From contig CANFYZ010000009.1 in the NCBI GenBank assembly GCA_947451385.1, positions 1 through 61,235 on the forward strand: a stretch of DNA of 61,235 nt, given 5' to 3'. Below the pieces are notes generated by a model. The model had not been told where the DNA came from. It searched no databases and was given only the letters and a program-made list of their open reading frames with translations. Positions 37,287 through 49,205 of this stretch are shown piece by piece; the stretch's first letter is position 1, and each line of letters begins with the position of its first letter. The position numbers and the translations under genes were made by a program. The DNA is from Comamonadaceae bacterium. Lineage in GTDB: Bacteria; Pseudomonadota; Gammaproteobacteria; Burkholderiales; Burkholderiaceae_C.

Positions 37287-38102
37287 TCAGCGCACCGTTG
37301 CCGCAGGCGCAATCGAGGCACCTTCGATGTGGTGCTTTTTCAGCGCGTTCGCCACAAAGCCGGAGGCTTTCATCTCTTCGACAAACTCGCGCAGGTAGTT
37401 CTGCGCCATGGCATCGCGACCTTTCGGCAAGCCCATCGCCTGTTCAATGACCATGAAGCGGCCCGGCAGTAAACGCAAGTTGGGTAAGCGGGCGGCGTCC
37501 ATCTGCAGTTGCTGCTTGACCCCCGCCGCCACGTCGAGCTGTTCGCTGAGAAAGTAATCGACCGTGGTGGGGGAGGTGGGGGCGCGGTGCAATTGGGCTT
37601 GTTTGATCTCACGTGTCAGGTACAGGTCGTAAGCGCTGCCTTTGCCCACCGCCACGCGCACACCTGGGCGATCGACTTCTTCATTGCGCTGCAAAGGCGA
37701 GTCTTGGCGGACCAAATAGCTGCCCTCGATCAAGACATAAGGCGCGGTAAAAGCAATGCCCTGTCCACGCACCGGATCGACTGCAAAAAACCCGACGTCA
37801 GCCAGACCGTTGGTCACTGCATCCACGGACTTGCCCGCGGCATCGAACACCACCAAGGCCAAGTTGACACCCAATCGACGCGCCAATTCGGCGGCCAAGT
37901 CAACGGAAACGCCCACCGCTTGACCAGTTGTCGCATCCTTTTGGGCGAGGATGGGATTGCCCAAATTGATCGAAGCACGCAGCGTGCCGGTTGGGGCAAA
38001 TTGTTGAGCGATGGAGGTCATGGGTTGGGCCAAAGATAAAGTTGAATGAAGCAGCAGGCAGAGCCCCGCCATCAACAGGCGGGCGAAAGATGAACTGGGC
38101 AT
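37287..38102 (-). CDS. ABC-type amino-acid binding protein (family 3)
   Basis: Periplasmic binding protein of 271 residues with signal peptide MAGLCLLLHSTLSLAQ. The body follows family 3: LRASINLGNPILAQKDATTG, VGVSVDLAAELARRLGV and VDAVTNGLADVGFFAVDPVR. ATG 38102 has GGAAA about 5 bases upstream; the frame continues to 38195 but lacks a sensible start there. No permease or ATPase gene is adjacent. It could serve a distant transporter or act as a free sensor. The ligand is unknown; the family binds polar amino acids and related compounds. Confidence 0.88.
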   Translation of the reverse strand: MPSSSFARLLMAGLCLLLHSTLSLAQPMTSIAQQFAPTGTLRASINLGNPILAQKDATTGQAVGVSVDLAAELARRLGVNLALVVFDAAGKSVDAVTNGLADVGFFAVDPVRGQGIAFTAPYVLIEGSYLVRQDSPLQRNEEVDRPGVRVAVGKGSAYDLYLTREIKQAQLHRAPTSPTTVDYFLSEQLDVAAGVKQQLQMDAARLPNLRLLPGRFMVIEQAMGLPKGRDAMAQNYLREFVEEMKASGFVANALKKHHIEGASIAPAATVR

Positions 38103-38279
38103 GGTGTTTCCGTTTGTTTCCGTATGCATTGGGAGACAGTTTCGCAGGCTTTGCCTGTGATGCTCAGGCGCAGCGGCGACAGGGGTCACAGACAAACCCG
38201 GATATTATGATTTTCCACGACGCCGAGCATCAGTCTGACAGAGTGACTGTCGGGGTGCGCCGCTTCCCAGGAGCCTTTC

Positions 38280-39146
38280 ATGAAATTTAAATTTTTGAAA
38301 AATGGCCTGTGCACTGCACTGGCCGTCACCGCGATGACTCTGCTCGGTGGCACGGCCTCGAATCTGCAGGCTCAAACAGACAAACCCGCTGTGGCTACCG
38401 GTAAAACCGAGTTACTGTGGCTGGGCCAGGCGGGTTTTCGCATCCAAACCCCGGGCGGCAAAACGATTGTGATCGACCCCTGGATCACGGCCGGACCCAA
38501 AGCGCCTGCGGCGTTCAAAGCAGATTTGTCAGCCTTGGGCAAATTGGACATGCTGCTGGTGACCCATGCCCACGTCGATCATCTGGGCGATGCCCCGGCC
38601 TTGGCCAAGCTGAACAACGCGGTGTTGTACGGTCCTGCCGACATGGTGACCCCTCTGATCACCCTGGGTCTGTTGCCAGCCAATTTGGGCCACCGGTTCA
38701 ACAAAACTGGCAACGTCAAACCGTATCCCGGGATCAAAGTCACGGCGGTTGCGGCAGAGCATTCTTCGCTGATTGTGTTCAACAACCCGGCCACCGGCAA
38801 GCCCGAGTCGCATCCTGCGGGTGAAGCCGTGGGCTACATCATTGAATTGGAAAACGGCTTCAAGATCTGGCACATGGGCGATACCGGCTTGTTTGGCGAC
38901 ATGAAGTTCATTTATGACCGCTACAAGCCTGACTTGGTGTTGATCCCGATCGGGGGTAACTTCACCATGGACCCCGAAGACGCAGCCTATGCGATGAAAA
39001 ATTGGATTCCCGCCAAAATGGTCATGCCCATCCACTACAACTCCAACCCCCTGGCCAAAGGGACGTTGGCTGAGTTTGTGGAAGCCATGAAAGGCAGCAA
39101 GTCCCAGATCGTGCCCATGACCGAAGGTCAAACTTTGGCGTTTTAA
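38280..39146 (+). CDS. Exported metallo-beta-lactamase-fold hydrolase (UPF0173-like)
   Basis: A protein of 288 residues with the metal motif THAHVDHLGD (His96, His98, Asp100, His101) and later GFKIWHMGDTGLFGDMKF and MPIHYNSNPLAKG. The core starts at LLWLGQAGFRIQTPGGK, as in UPF0173 and UlaG-like proteins. Those are normally cytoplasmic and begin at that point. Here a clear signal peptide (LCTALAVTAMTLLGGTASNLQAQ) precedes it, so the enzyme should act in the periplasm. The substrate is unknown. A strong hairpin follows the gene. Confidence 0.9.
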   Translation: MKFKFLKNGLCTALAVTAMTLLGGTASNLQAQTDKPAVATGKTELLWLGQAGFRIQTPGGKTIVIDPWITAGPKAPAAFKADLSALGKLDMLLVTHAHVDHLGDAPALAKLNNAVLYGPADMVTPLITLGLLPANLGHRFNKTGNVKPYPGIKVTAVAAEHSSLIVFNNPATGKPESHPAGEAVGYIIELENGFKIWHMGDTGLFGDMKFIYDRYKPDLVLIPIGGNFTMDPEDAAYAMKNWIPAKMVMPIHYNSNPLAKGTLAEFVEAMKGSKSQIVPMTEGQTLAF

Positions 39147-39157
39147 CCTCCTCAGGG

Positions 39158-39199
39158 TGTGAAATCGGGCGTATCCTGCTCGCTTGATTTCACATTTTT
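39158..39199 (+). terminator. Intrinsic terminator after the exported hydrolase gene
   Basis: TGTGAAATC (39158-39166) and GATTTCACA (39186-39194) pair perfectly over nine bases. Five further inner pairs, two of them G-U, leave a 9-base loop. A T5 run follows the stem directly. It separates the exported hydrolase gene from the DUF1840 gene, which starts at 39209. Confidence 0.75.
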
Positions 39200-39208
39200 G
39201 AGCGCTGC

Positions 39209-39544
39209 ATGTTGTACAAATTTAAATCCAAGGCCACCAGTGATCTGATCATGCTTGGGCCCGACGCGCAGCGGCTGCTGCGTCTGATGGGCTCGGATGC
39301 GGCGGCCAAGGGTATTTTCACGGTCGCGCAGCAACCCCAGGCCGTGGCTGCACTCGAAGCGGCTATCGCCGAGGACGAGGCCCGCATGGCCGATTTGCTG
39401 GCACAAAAAATTGCCGACTCCGGACCGCAGGGCAAGACTGAAGCTCGGACAGAGCAGATCAGTCTGAAGCGCAGAGCGCAACCGCTGTTGGAGATGCTGC
39501 GCCGCAGCCATGCGGCCCAAGCCGACGTGGTGTGGGGCGTCTGA
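39209..39544 (+). CDS. DUF1840 domain protein
   Basis: A small protein of 111 residues that matches the DUF1840 family as I know it from betaproteobacteria: MLYKFKSKATSDLIMLGPD, then LLRLMGSDAAAKGIF and a C-terminal helix QPLLEMLRRSHAAQADVVWGV. There is no signal peptide or membrane segment. The function is unknown. The middle part is acidic and Ala-rich. Its start lies only about 10 bases after a strong terminator, so its promoter must overlap that hairpin or the gene must depend on read-through. Confidence 0.88.
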   Translation: MLYKFKSKATSDLIMLGPDAQRLLRLMGSDAAAKGIFTVAQQPQAVAALEAAIAEDEARMADLLAQKIADSGPQGKTEARTEQISLKRRAQPLLEMLRRSHAAQADVVWGV

Positions 39545-39561
39545 TGACCGAGCCTGGGTAG

Positions 39562-40032
39562 TCAGCGCTTGAAGGCGGGCCCCGTCAATTTGAATCCGGC
39601 TTGAATGCCGCGTTTTTTGAACCATCCCTGGTTCATTTCCAACACAAAACGCACCGGTTTGGCGGAGCAGTGGGAATCGTCTGATTGTGGCTTCATGTCG
39701 GCCAAATTCACAATCGTCCCATCGTCTTCCACAAAGGCCGCGGTCAACGCGGTGAGGGTGTTGCGCATCCAAAAGCACTGGACTGTGGCCTGCTCAAAAA
39801 TAAACAACATGCCTTCGTTTTGCGGCAGGTCTTTGCGCCACATCAGGCCGATCTGACGTTGCTCTGGCGTCTGTGCCAACTGCGTATCGATCAAGTGCAT
39901 GCCCGCGCCCAATTGGATGCGCGGCAATCGGGTTTGTGGCTCACCTTGGGCGTGGCTCAGCAGGGGTGTACTGGCCAGCAACAGGCCACCGAGCAGAGTG
40001 GCCAGATGCCGCTTGAATGCCAATGAAAACAT
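39562..40032 (-). CDS. DUF192 family exported protein
   Basis: The protein of 156 residues has a signal peptide (FKRHLATLLGGLLLASTPLLSHAQ) and the DUF192 fold. The key blocks are HLIDTQLAQTPEQRQIGLMWRKDLPQ, split by a short turn, then MLFIFEQATVQCFWMRNT and FVLEMNQGWFKKRGIQAG. DUF192 proteins are small periplasmic proteins of unknown function. An upstream TTG at 40038 is possible, but ATG 40032 is the simpler choice. It converges with DUF1840 and is divergent from icd. Confidence 0.88.
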   Translation of the reverse strand: MFSLAFKRHLATLLGGLLLASTPLLSHAQGEPQTRLPRIQLGAGMHLIDTQLAQTPEQRQIGLMWRKDLPQNEGMLFIFEQATVQCFWMRNTLTALTAAFVEDDGTIVNLADMKPQSDDSHCSAKPVRFVLEMNQGWFKKRGIQAGFKLTGPAFKR

Positions 40033-40105
40033 GATCAATCCGACTCAGGGGTAAACAGGCTTGAAGTGTAAACTGACCGATTAGCCGTTTTACCCCGCAC
40101 GCATC

Positions 40106-41359
40106 ATGTCTTCCCCCATTCAGGTTCCGGCGCAAGGCCAGAAAATCACGGTCAACTCAGACCACTCATTGAACGTCCCGGTGAACCCCATCATTCCGTT
40201 CATTGAAGGGGATGGCACAGGGCGCGATGTCACCCCCGTGATGATTCGGGTGGTTGACGCGGCCGTGGCCAAAGCCTACGGCGATACCCGTCGGATTCAT
40301 TGGATGGAGGTGTATGCGGGTGAAAAAGCACACCAGGTTTACGGCCAGGATGTGGGTTTGCCGGCGGAAACCCTGGCCGCTTTGCGCGAGCATGTGGTGT
40401 CGATCAAAGGGCCGTTGACCACTCCGGTGGGGGGCGGCATTCGGTCTTTGAATGTGGCTTTGCGCCAAGAGCTGGATTTGTACGTTTGCCAGCGGCCGAT
40501 TCGCTACTTTCAAGGCGTGCCGTCTCCCCTGAAAGAGCCTGAAAAAACCAATATGGTGATTTTTCGCGAGAACTCTGAAGACCTGTACGCGGGGATCGAG
40601 TTCGCGGCCGAAAGCGATAACGCCAAAAAGCTGATCCACTTTTTGACCCACGAACTGGGCCAAACCACCATCCGCTTCCCCGCAACCTCGGGCATCGGGG
40701 TCAAGCCCGTGTCCCGCGAAGGCACAGAGCGTTTGGTGCGCAAGGCCATTCAGTACGCTATTGACCACCGCAAGCCCAGCGTCACCGTGGTGCACAAGGG
40801 CAACATCATGAAGTACACCGAAGGCGCTTTTCGCGATTGGGCCTATGCCTTGGCGCAGAAGGAGTTTGGCGCAGAGCTCATTGATGACGGCCCATGGTGC
40901 CAAATCACCCACCCCCAGACCGGCAAACCGATCGTCATCAAGGACGTGATTGCTGATGCTTTTCTGCAACAAATCTTGCTCCGACCCGCCGACTACGCGG
41001 TAGTGGCCACCCTCAATTTGAATGGTGATTACCTGTCTGACGCCTTGGCGGCCCAAGTGGGAGGAATTGGCATCGCGCCGGGGGCGAATTTGTCGGATTC
41101 CGTGGCCTGTTTTGAGGCAACCCATGGCACCTCACCCAAGTACGCGGGGAAAGACTACGTCAATCCCGGCTCGCTGATTTTGTCGGCTGAAATGATGCTG
41201 CGCCACATGGGCTGGACCGAGGCCGCCGATTTGATCTTGCAAGCCATGGAAAAGTCGGTGGCCAGCAAACGCGTCACCTATGACTTTGCCCGCCTGATGG
41301 ACGGAGCGGTTCAGGTCAGTTGCTCAGGATTTGGTCAGGTGATGATCGACCATCTCTAG
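40106..41359 (+). CDS. icd: NADP-dependent isocitrate dehydrogenase
   Basis: The TCA-cycle enzyme of 417 residues converts isocitrate to 2-oxoglutarate with NADPH formation. [15 protein letters not shown] opens the fold. The substrate serine region is [17 protein letters not shown] and [31 protein letters not shown] and [20 protein letters not shown] include metal and NADP-binding residues. The length and motifs fit the E. coli-type homodimer, not the monomeric form. Its stop overlaps the stop of the convergent cold-shock gene by 4 bases. Confidence 0.97.
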   Translation: MSSPIQVPAQGQKITVNSDHSLNVPVNPIIPFIEGDGTGRDVTPVMIRVVDAAVAKAYGDTRRIHWMEVYAGEKAHQVYGQDVGLPAETLAALREHVVSIKGPLTTPVGGGIRSLNVALRQELDLYVCQRPIRYFQGVPSPLKEPEKTNMVIFRENSEDLYAGIEFAAESDNAKKLIHFLTHELGQTTIRFPATSGIGVKPVSREGTERLVRKAIQYAIDHRKPSVTVVHKGNIMKYTEGAFRDWAYALAQKEFGAELIDDGPWCQITHPQTGKPIVIKDVIADAFLQQILLRPADYAVVATLNLNGDYLSDALAAQVGGIGIAPGANLSDSVACFEATHGTSPKYAGKDYVNPGSLILSAEMMLRHMGWTEAADLILQAMEKSVASKRVTYDFARLMDGAVQVSCSGFGQVMIDHL

Positions 41360-41613
41360 TCCGCGGCGGGGGGCGCCGTGGGAGCCGCCGCTGGAGCCGC
41401 AGAGTGCCCGGCTTCCGCTTGGATATTCATGGCCGTCAGGCCTTTGGGGCCCTGGGTGATGTCAAAAGACACCTTGGCCCCTTCTTTCAGGCTTTTATAG
41501 CCCTCCATCGCGATGGCCGAAAAGTGCGCGAAAACATCGGCGCCGCCATCGTCTGGTTCGATGAAACCAAATCCTTTTGCGTCATTGAACCACTTGACTT
41601 TTCCTGTTGCCAT
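41356..41613 (-). CDS. Cold-shock domain protein with an Ala/Pro tail
   Basis: The protein of 85 residues begins with a complete cold-shock domain, [20 protein letters not shown], with RNP-1 (KGFGFI) and RNP-2 (DVFAHF). It binds single-stranded RNA and DNA. Ordinary CspA ends near residue 67; here about 18 residues rich in Ala and Pro follow ([17 protein letters not shown]). ATG 41613 has CCGGAGA about 7 bases upstream. It is on the opposite strand from clpS, and the two promoters share about 185 bases. Confidence 0.93.
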   Translation of the reverse strand: MATGKVKWFNDAKGFGFIEPDDGGADVFAHFSAIAMEGYKSLKEGAKVSFDITQGPKGLTAMNIQAEAGHSAAPAAAPTAPPAAD

Positions 41614-41640
41614 GTTTGTCTCCGGCTTTTTTGTGGTTTC

Positions 41641-41670
41641 AGTGTGATCTGCTCCGGGATAAATTGTCAA
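41641..41670 (-). promoter_or_regulatory. Candidate promoter of the cold-shock gene
   Basis: A perfect -35 TTGACA (41670-41665, minus strand) is followed 18 bases later by CACACT as a weak -10. The start would lie near 41634, giving a leader of only about 20 bases. That is far shorter than the long structured leader of E. coli cspA, suggesting a constitutive rather than thermosensing gene. The weak -10 keeps this tentative. Confidence 0.4.
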
Positions 41671-41798
41671 TTCGCACTTTTCCCACTTCGGGCTTCAAAT
41701 CCATTTAGCCTGTCTTTTTTGGTGTTTTAAAGTAATTTTTGCAAGGTCTTGGGGAAGCCGACCCTCAGATGGCCTTCAGGCTCGATAGAATGAAATTC

Positions 41799-42158
41799 AT
41801 GGCAACTCGAAAACCTGTTTCTCCTACGCTCCCGCCCCAGCCGAGCCGTTCTTCGGATGGCGGTGATTCACTGGTCCTGGACCGGATCGCCGACAAAATC
41901 AAACCCCCGCAGATGTACCAAGTTCTCATGCTGAATGATGACTTCACGCCGATGGAGTTTGTGGTCTTGGTGATCCAGGAGTTTTTCAGCAAAGACCGCG
42001 AGTCCGCCACCCAAATCATGCTCAAGATCCATCTGGACGGCAAAGCGGTCTGCGGTGTTTACTCCAAAGACGTCGCCGCGACCAAGGTCGATCAGGTGCT
42101 GGATGCGGCCAAGCAAGCGGGCCATCCCTTGCAATGCATCGCAGAACCGGTTGAATAA
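41799..42158 (+). CDS. clpS: ATP-dependent Clp protease adaptor ClpS
   Basis: The adaptor of 119 residues delivers N-degron substrates to ClpAP. Its core [20 protein letters not shown] and [20 protein letters not shown] is diagnostic. The N-terminal 40 residues are flexible, as expected, and include Pro/Ser-rich sequence. ATG 41799 and ATG 41790 are both possible; neither has a strong Shine-Dalgarno. It is followed by clpA after 56 bases, the conserved clpS-clpA order. Confidence 0.96.
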   Translation: MATRKPVSPTLPPQPSRSSDGGDSLVLDRIADKIKPPQMYQVLMLNDDFTPMEFVVLVIQEFFSKDRESATQIMLKIHLDGKAVCGVYSKDVAATKVDQVLDAAKQAGHPLQCIAEPVE

Positions 42159-42214
42159 ACGCAGACCGCCCTCAATTACTCTCTATTCACATTTAAAAGG
42201 CTTAAGGAAATCAC

Positions 42215-44539
<2,325 letters not shown>

Positions 44540-44554
44540 CCTTCAGTCAGCCTT

Positions 44555-44592
44555 TAAAAAACCGCCTTCAGTGCACTGAGGCGGTTTTTTTT
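44555..44592 (+). terminator. Intrinsic terminator after clpA
   Basis: A stem built from AAAAAACCGCC and GGCGGTTTTTT surrounds a 13-base loop that itself can pair (TCAGTGCACTGA). The downstream arm runs into T9. The A run on the other side could let it also stop minus-strand transcription of the HerA-like gene, whose stop lies at 44627. Confidence 0.9.
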
Positions 44593-44626
44593 TCTTTCCG
44601 GTTCATCACTTGGTTCATCACCTGGT

Positions 44627-46168
44627 TCAGCGGCGTCTGCCGCCACCGCCCAGCAAGGACCCTAAAACCCCGCGCACGATTTCACGGCCAATCGACGAGC
44701 CCACGGTACGCACCGCACTTTTCACCACCAATTGGGCAATGCCATCGCGGTGCCCGCCGCGTGGCCCTTCGGTGCCAAACAGCAGGCTGGACATGCTGCC
44801 CATCAAACCGCCAGCGCTTGCTTCGCTTGCACCAGCCGCAGGACCTGTACCCTGACTCACCCCCGCGGCACTGGCGGCGGCCGCGCTCAAGCTGGCCCCT
44901 TTGGCTTTCAGGACTTCATAGGCCGACTCGCGGTCCAGCAACTGCTCATAGACCCCAGCGACCAAGGAGTTGTCGCGCAAGGCTTGGCGCTGCGCCGCGG
45001 TGATGGGGCCAATCTGGCTGCCCGGGGGGATGACGAACACGCGCTCGGTTTCGGTGGGGCGGCCATTGTCGTCCAAAAAGCTGACCAAGGCTTCGCCCAC
45101 GGCCAACTCGGTGATGGCCGCCTCGATGTCCAGGCCCGCCTTGGGCCGCATGGTTTGCGCCGTGGATTTGACGGCTTTTTGGTCGCGCGGCGTGAAAGCG
45201 CGCAGGGCGTGTTGCACCCGGTTGCCCAGTTGGCCCAGCACATTGTCAGGAATGTCCAAGGGGTTTTGCGTGACAAAGTACACCCCCACGCCTTTGGAGC
45301 GCACCAGTCGCACCACCAATTCAATGCGGTCGACCAAGGCTTTGGGCGCTTCGTTGAAGAGCAAATGCGCTTCGTCAAAAAAGAACACCAACTTGGGTTT
45401 GTCGGGGTCGCCAATTTCGGGCAGTTGCTCAAACAACTCTGACAGCATCCACAGCAAAAAAGTGGCGTACAGACGCGGGGAGTTGAGCAGTTTGTCGGCG
45501 GCCAAGACGTTGATCACGCCTTGGTTGTCCACCGTTTGCATGAAGTCCTGGATGTTGAGCATCGGCTCGCCGCAGAACTGGTCACCGCCTTGTTCTTCGA
45601 TTTGCAGCAAAGCGCGCTGTATCGCGCCAATGCTGGCGGCGCTGATGTTGCCGTAATCGGTGGTGAATTGCTTGGCGTTTTCGCCCACATACGACAGCAT
45701 GCTGCGCAGGTCTTTCATGTCCAGCAGCAACAGACCGTTGTCGTCGGCAATTTTGAACACCAAACTCAGCACCCCCGCCTGGGTGTCGTTCAAATTCAGC
45801 ATGCGGTTCAGCAGCAGGGGCCCCATGTCGCTGATGGTGGCGCGCACCGGATGCCCTTGCGCGCCAAACACGTCCCACAGCGTGGTGGGGCAGGCGGTGG
45901 GCTGGGGCAGGTCGATGCCCCGACTGGCCAGGGCGGCGGCCAATTTCTCACCGATCTGCCCGGTTTGGCTGATACCGCTTAAATCGCCTTTGACATCGGC
46001 CATGAACACCGGCACGCCGATCTGCGAAAAGCTTTCGGCCAGTTTCTGCAAAGTCACGGTTTTGCCGGTGCCTGTGGCCCCGGTGATCAGGCCGTGGCGA
46101 TTCGCCAAACGGGCGATCAGGGCGCACTCGGCTTGTGCATTTCGGGCGATGGGCATGGAAACGGACAT
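44627..46168 (-). CDS. HerA-like ATPase, DUF853 family
   Basis: A protein of 513 residues related to the HerA/FtsK motor group. Walker A is [15 protein letters not shown] (Lys36) and Walker B is [17 protein letters not shown]. Other typical pieces are [31 protein letters not shown] and [20 protein letters not shown]. The C-terminal 90 residues are Ala/Gly-rich and end in GGGGRRR. ATG 46168 is chosen because the open frame to 46267 runs over the yebC start and would add an implausible hydrophobic leader. The role of DUF853 ATPases is not established, and no nuclease partner (NurA) is nearby. Confidence 0.88.
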   Translation of the reverse strand: MSVSMPIARNAQAECALIARLANRHGLITGATGTGKTVTLQKLAESFSQIGVPVFMADVKGDLSGISQTGQIGEKLAAALASRGIDLPQPTACPTTLWDVFGAQGHPVRATISDMGPLLLNRMLNLNDTQAGVLSLVFKIADDNGLLLLDMKDLRSMLSYVGENAKQFTTDYGNISAASIGAIQRALLQIEEQGGDQFCGEPMLNIQDFMQTVDNQGVINVLAADKLLNSPRLYATFLLWMLSELFEQLPEIGDPDKPKLVFFFDEAHLLFNEAPKALVDRIELVVRLVRSKGVGVYFVTQNPLDIPDNVLGQLGNRVQHALRAFTPRDQKAVKSTAQTMRPKAGLDIEAAITELAVGEALVSFLDDNGRPTETERVFVIPPGSQIGPITAAQRQALRDNSLVAGVYEQLLDRESAYEVLKAKGASLSAAAASAAGVSQGTGPAAGASEASAGGLMGSMSSLLFGTEGPRGGHRDGIAQLVVKSAVRTVGSSIGREIVRGVLGSLLGGGGRRR

Positions 46169-46250
46169 GGAATCGGTCACGGCGGGGCTCCCTTGGCGGT
46201 AAAAGTAAAATCGCAGCCAGTAGATTAAATCAAGAATCAAGGACGCGACG

Positions 46251-46991
46251 ATGGCAGGCCACAGCAAATGGGCAAATATTCAGCACCGCAAGGGGCGTCA
46301 GGACGAAAAACGTCAGCGCATCTGGACCCGGGTGGTGCGTGAGATCATGGTCGCAGCCCGCACGGGCGGCGGCGATGTGACGGCGAATCCCCGTTTGCGC
46401 CTGGCGATTGAAAAAGCCAAAGCAGCGAACATGCCGGCCGACACCATCAAACGCAACGTCGACAAAGCCACCGGCAACTTAGAAGGCGTGAACTACGAAG
46501 AAATCCGCTACGAAGGCTATGGCATCGGCGGCGCGGCGGTGATTGTCGACACCATGACCGACAACCGGGTGCGCACCGTGGCCGAAGTGCGCCACGCCTT
46601 CAGCAAACACGGCGGCAATCTGGGCACCGAAGGCTCGGTGGCGTTCCAGTTCAAACATTGCGGCCAGTTGTTTTTTGCGCCGGGCACCAGCGAAGACAAA
46701 ATCATGGAAGTGGCGCTGGAAGCCGGGGCCGAAGATGTGATCAGCGACGAGGATGGCGCGATCGAGGTGTTGACCGCACCGGCCGATTTTGAAGCGGTGA
46801 AACTGGCGCTGGAAGCCGCAGGCTGTGTGCCTGAAATGGCCGAGGTGACTTTCCGTGCCGAAAACGCCATTGCTTTGGGCGGCGACGATGCGGCCCGCAT
46901 GCAAAAACTGCTGGACGTGTTGGAAGATTTGGACGATGTGCAAAACGTTTTCCACAACGCTGAACTCGACGAACAAGGACCATCGGCATGA
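46251..46991 (+). CDS. yebC: YebC/PmpR-family protein
   Basis: The protein of 246 residues starts [20 protein letters not shown], the diagnostic YebC opening. The family is now linked to translation of proline-rich stretches as well as transcription control. Further blocks are [32 protein letters not shown] and [17 protein letters not shown]. The last codons overlap the start of purD by 4 bases (ATGA), so the two are coupled. It opens the long plus-strand run from here to rng. Confidence 0.96.
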   Translation: MAGHSKWANIQHRKGRQDEKRQRIWTRVVREIMVAARTGGGDVTANPRLRLAIEKAKAANMPADTIKRNVDKATGNLEGVNYEEIRYEGYGIGGAAVIVDTMTDNRVRTVAEVRHAFSKHGGNLGTEGSVAFQFKHCGQLFFAPGTSEDKIMEVALEAGAEDVISDEDGAIEVLTAPADFEAVKLALEAAGCVPEMAEVTFRAENAIALGGDDAARMQKLLDVLEDLDDVQNVFHNAELDEQGPSA

Positions 46992-48265
46992 AAGTACTGG
47001 TCGTAGGCAGCGGTGGCCGTGAACACGCCCTGGCTTGGAAACTCTCGCAATCGCAGCGCATTCAACAGGTTTATGTGGCACCCGGTAATGGCGGCACAGC
47101 CCGTGACAAACAATTGGTGAATGTGCCCATCACCGACATCCCCGCCTTGCGGCAATGGGTGATCGACCAGCGCATCGAGTTGACCGTGGTGGGCCCGGAA
47201 GCGCCGTTGGCTGCGGGCATCGTCGACGACTTTCGTGCCCATGGCTTGCGTATTTTTGGCCCGACCCAGGCGGCGGCGCAACTCGAAAGCTCCAAGGCAT
47301 TTTCCAAAGCCTTCATGCAGCGCCACCGCATCCCCACTGCCGAATTTCAAACCTTCACCGATGCCGCCCAGGCCCATGCATATGTGGACCAAAAAGGCGC
47401 GCCCATCGTGGTCAAGGCCGATGGCTTGGCTGCCGGCAAAGGCGTGGTGGTGGCCATGAGCTTGCAAGAAGCGCATGAGGCGATTGACTTCATGCTGCTT
47501 GACAACACCCTGGGCGTGGCCCACAACGCCGGCGGTGCCCGGGTGGTGATTGAGGAGTTTTTGCAGGGCGAAGAAGCCAGTTTCATTGTGCTGTGCGACG
47601 GCAAAAACGTGGTGGCTTTGGCCACCAGCCAAGACCACAAGCGTTTGCAAGATGGCGACCAAGGCCCCAATACCGGTGGCATGGGCGCGTATTCACCGGC
47701 GCCCGTAGTGACCGCTGAGGTGCATGCCCGCGCCATGCGCGAGGTGATTTTGCCCACCATCCGGGGCATGGAGAAAGACGGCATCACCTACACCGGTTTT
47801 TTGTATGCCGGCTTGATGATCGATGACCGGGGCCAGCTCAAAACCCTGGAGTTCAATTGCCGCATGGGCGACCCCGAAACCCAGCCGATTTTGATGCGTT
47901 TGAAATCGGATTTGCTGGAGGTCATGCTGGCCGCGACGTCGGGCGGCTTGGATCAGATAGATTTAGACTGGGACCGGCGGGTGGCCATGGGGGTGGTCAT
48001 GGCCGCTGCCGGCTACCCCATGAGCCCGCGCAAAGGCGATGTGATCTCGGGCTTGCCGTCCGATCAGAGCGACGCCATGGTCTTCCATGCGGGCACCGTG
48101 GCCGATGCGGGCCAGACCCTGACCAGCGGTGGGCGCGTGCTGTGTGTGACGGTGTTGGCCGATTCTGTGCGTCAGGCTCAGCAAAAGGCCTATGAAGTGA
48201 CGCAGGGCATCCATTTCGATGGCATGCAGTACCGCCGCGATATCGGCTTCAGGGCCATTAAATAA
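46988..48265 (+). CDS. purD: Phosphoribosylamine-glycine ligase (GAR synthetase)
   Basis: The enzyme of 425 residues catalyses the second step of purine synthesis. The N-terminal motif is [19 protein letters not shown]. The ATP-grasp domain contains [18 protein letters not shown] and the metal-binding [20 protein letters not shown]. The fingerprint [20 protein letters not shown] is present. The length is usual. It is translationally coupled to yebC, and hemF follows after 19 bases. Confidence 0.98.
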   Translation: MKVLVVGSGGREHALAWKLSQSQRIQQVYVAPGNGGTARDKQLVNVPITDIPALRQWVIDQRIELTVVGPEAPLAAGIVDDFRAHGLRIFGPTQAAAQLESSKAFSKAFMQRHRIPTAEFQTFTDAAQAHAYVDQKGAPIVVKADGLAAGKGVVVAMSLQEAHEAIDFMLLDNTLGVAHNAGGARVVIEEFLQGEEASFIVLCDGKNVVALATSQDHKRLQDGDQGPNTGGMGAYSPAPVVTAEVHARAMREVILPTIRGMEKDGITYTGFLYAGLMIDDRGQLKTLEFNCRMGDPETQPILMRLKSDLLEVMLAATSGGLDQIDLDWDRRVAMGVVMAAAGYPMSPRKGDVISGLPSDQSDAMVFHAGTVADAGQTLTSGGRVLCVTVLADSVRQAQQKAYEVTQGIHFDGMQYRRDIGFRAIK

Positions 48266-48284
48266 AGAGAATAGGGCGCTCGAT

Positions 48285-49205
48285 ATGACTGAAAACTTCG
48301 ATATTGACGCAGTGCGGACCTACTTGGTCGGCTTGCAAAACCGCATCACCAGCAGTTTGAACGCCATGGACGCCACCCCATTTGTGGTCGATGCCTGGCA
48401 GAAAGAGGCGCACGAACCGCTGCAGGGCCAGGGCGTGACCATGATCATGGAAGGTGGGCCGGTGTTTGAGCGGGCCGGTTGTGGCTTTTCGCATGTCAGC
48501 GGACCCAAATTGCCTCCTTCGGCCACGGCACACCGCCCTGAATTGGCCGGCGCTCCTTTTGAGGCCATGGGGGTGTCTTTGGTATTTCACCCGCGTAACC
48601 CGTATGTGCCCACGGTGCACATGAATGTGCGCATGATCGCGGCCAAACCCGAAGGCCTGGCGCCCGTCGCCTGGTTCGGTGGCGGCATGGACCTGACGCC
48701 TTACTACGGTTTTGACGAAGACACGGTGCATTTCCATCAAAGCTGTAAAGATGCCTTGGCGCCTTTTGGGGCGGACTTGCATCCCCGATTCAAAGCCTGG
48801 TGCGACACTTATTTTTGCAATAAACACCGGCAAGAGCAGCGCGGCGTGGGTGGCATCTTCTTTGACGACTTTTCTGAGTTGGGCATGGCGCAAAGCTTTG
48901 CCATGATGCAAAGTGTGGGCAACGCGTTGTTGCCCGCTTATTTGCCGATCGTGGCTGCCCGCAAAGACCAGCCGTATGGCGAGCGCGAGCGCGATTTTCA
49001 GTTGTACCGACGCGGTCGTTACGTGGAGTTCAATTTGGTCTGGGACCGGGGAACCCACTTCGGGCTGCAGTCGGGCGGGCGCACGGAGTCCATCTTGTTG
49101 TCGATGCCGCCCCTGGTGACTTGGTCCTACAACCGTCAAACCGAAGCTGGCTCGCCTGAAGCCCAATTGCTGAGTTATTTTCTGAAGCCCAAGGATTGGG
49201 TTTGA
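48285..49205 (+). CDS. hemF: Oxygen-dependent coproporphyrinogen III oxidase
   Basis: This haem-pathway enzyme of 306 residues converts coproporphyrinogen III to protoporphyrinogen IX with oxygen. Conserved blocks are [31 protein letters not shown] and [20 protein letters not shown], then [12 protein letters not shown]. The presence of HemF implies aerobic or microaerobic life. ATG 48285 is used because the frame upstream of it belongs to purD. The stop overlaps the TTG start of nadD (TTGA). Confidence 0.97.
   Translation: MTENFDIDAVRTYLVGLQNRITSSLNAMDATPFVVDAWQKEAHEPLQGQGVTMIMEGGPVFERAGCGFSHVSGPKLPPSATAHRPELAGAPFEAMGVSLVFHPRNPYVPTVHMNVRMIAAKPEGLAPVAWFGGGMDLTPYYGFDEDTVHFHQSCKDALAPFGADLHPRFKAWCDTYFCNKHRQEQRGVGGIFFDDFSELGMAQSFAMMQSVGNALLPAYLPIVAARKDQPYGERERDFQLYRRGRYVEFNLVWDRGTHFGLQSGGRTESILLSMPPLVTWSYNRQTEAGSPEAQLLSYFLKPKDWV

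Noticed and set aside
46169-46267. Hydrophobic N-terminal extension of the HerA-like ATPase
   Set aside because: It would run over the start and leader of yebC; ATG 46168 leads directly into the conserved ATPase start.
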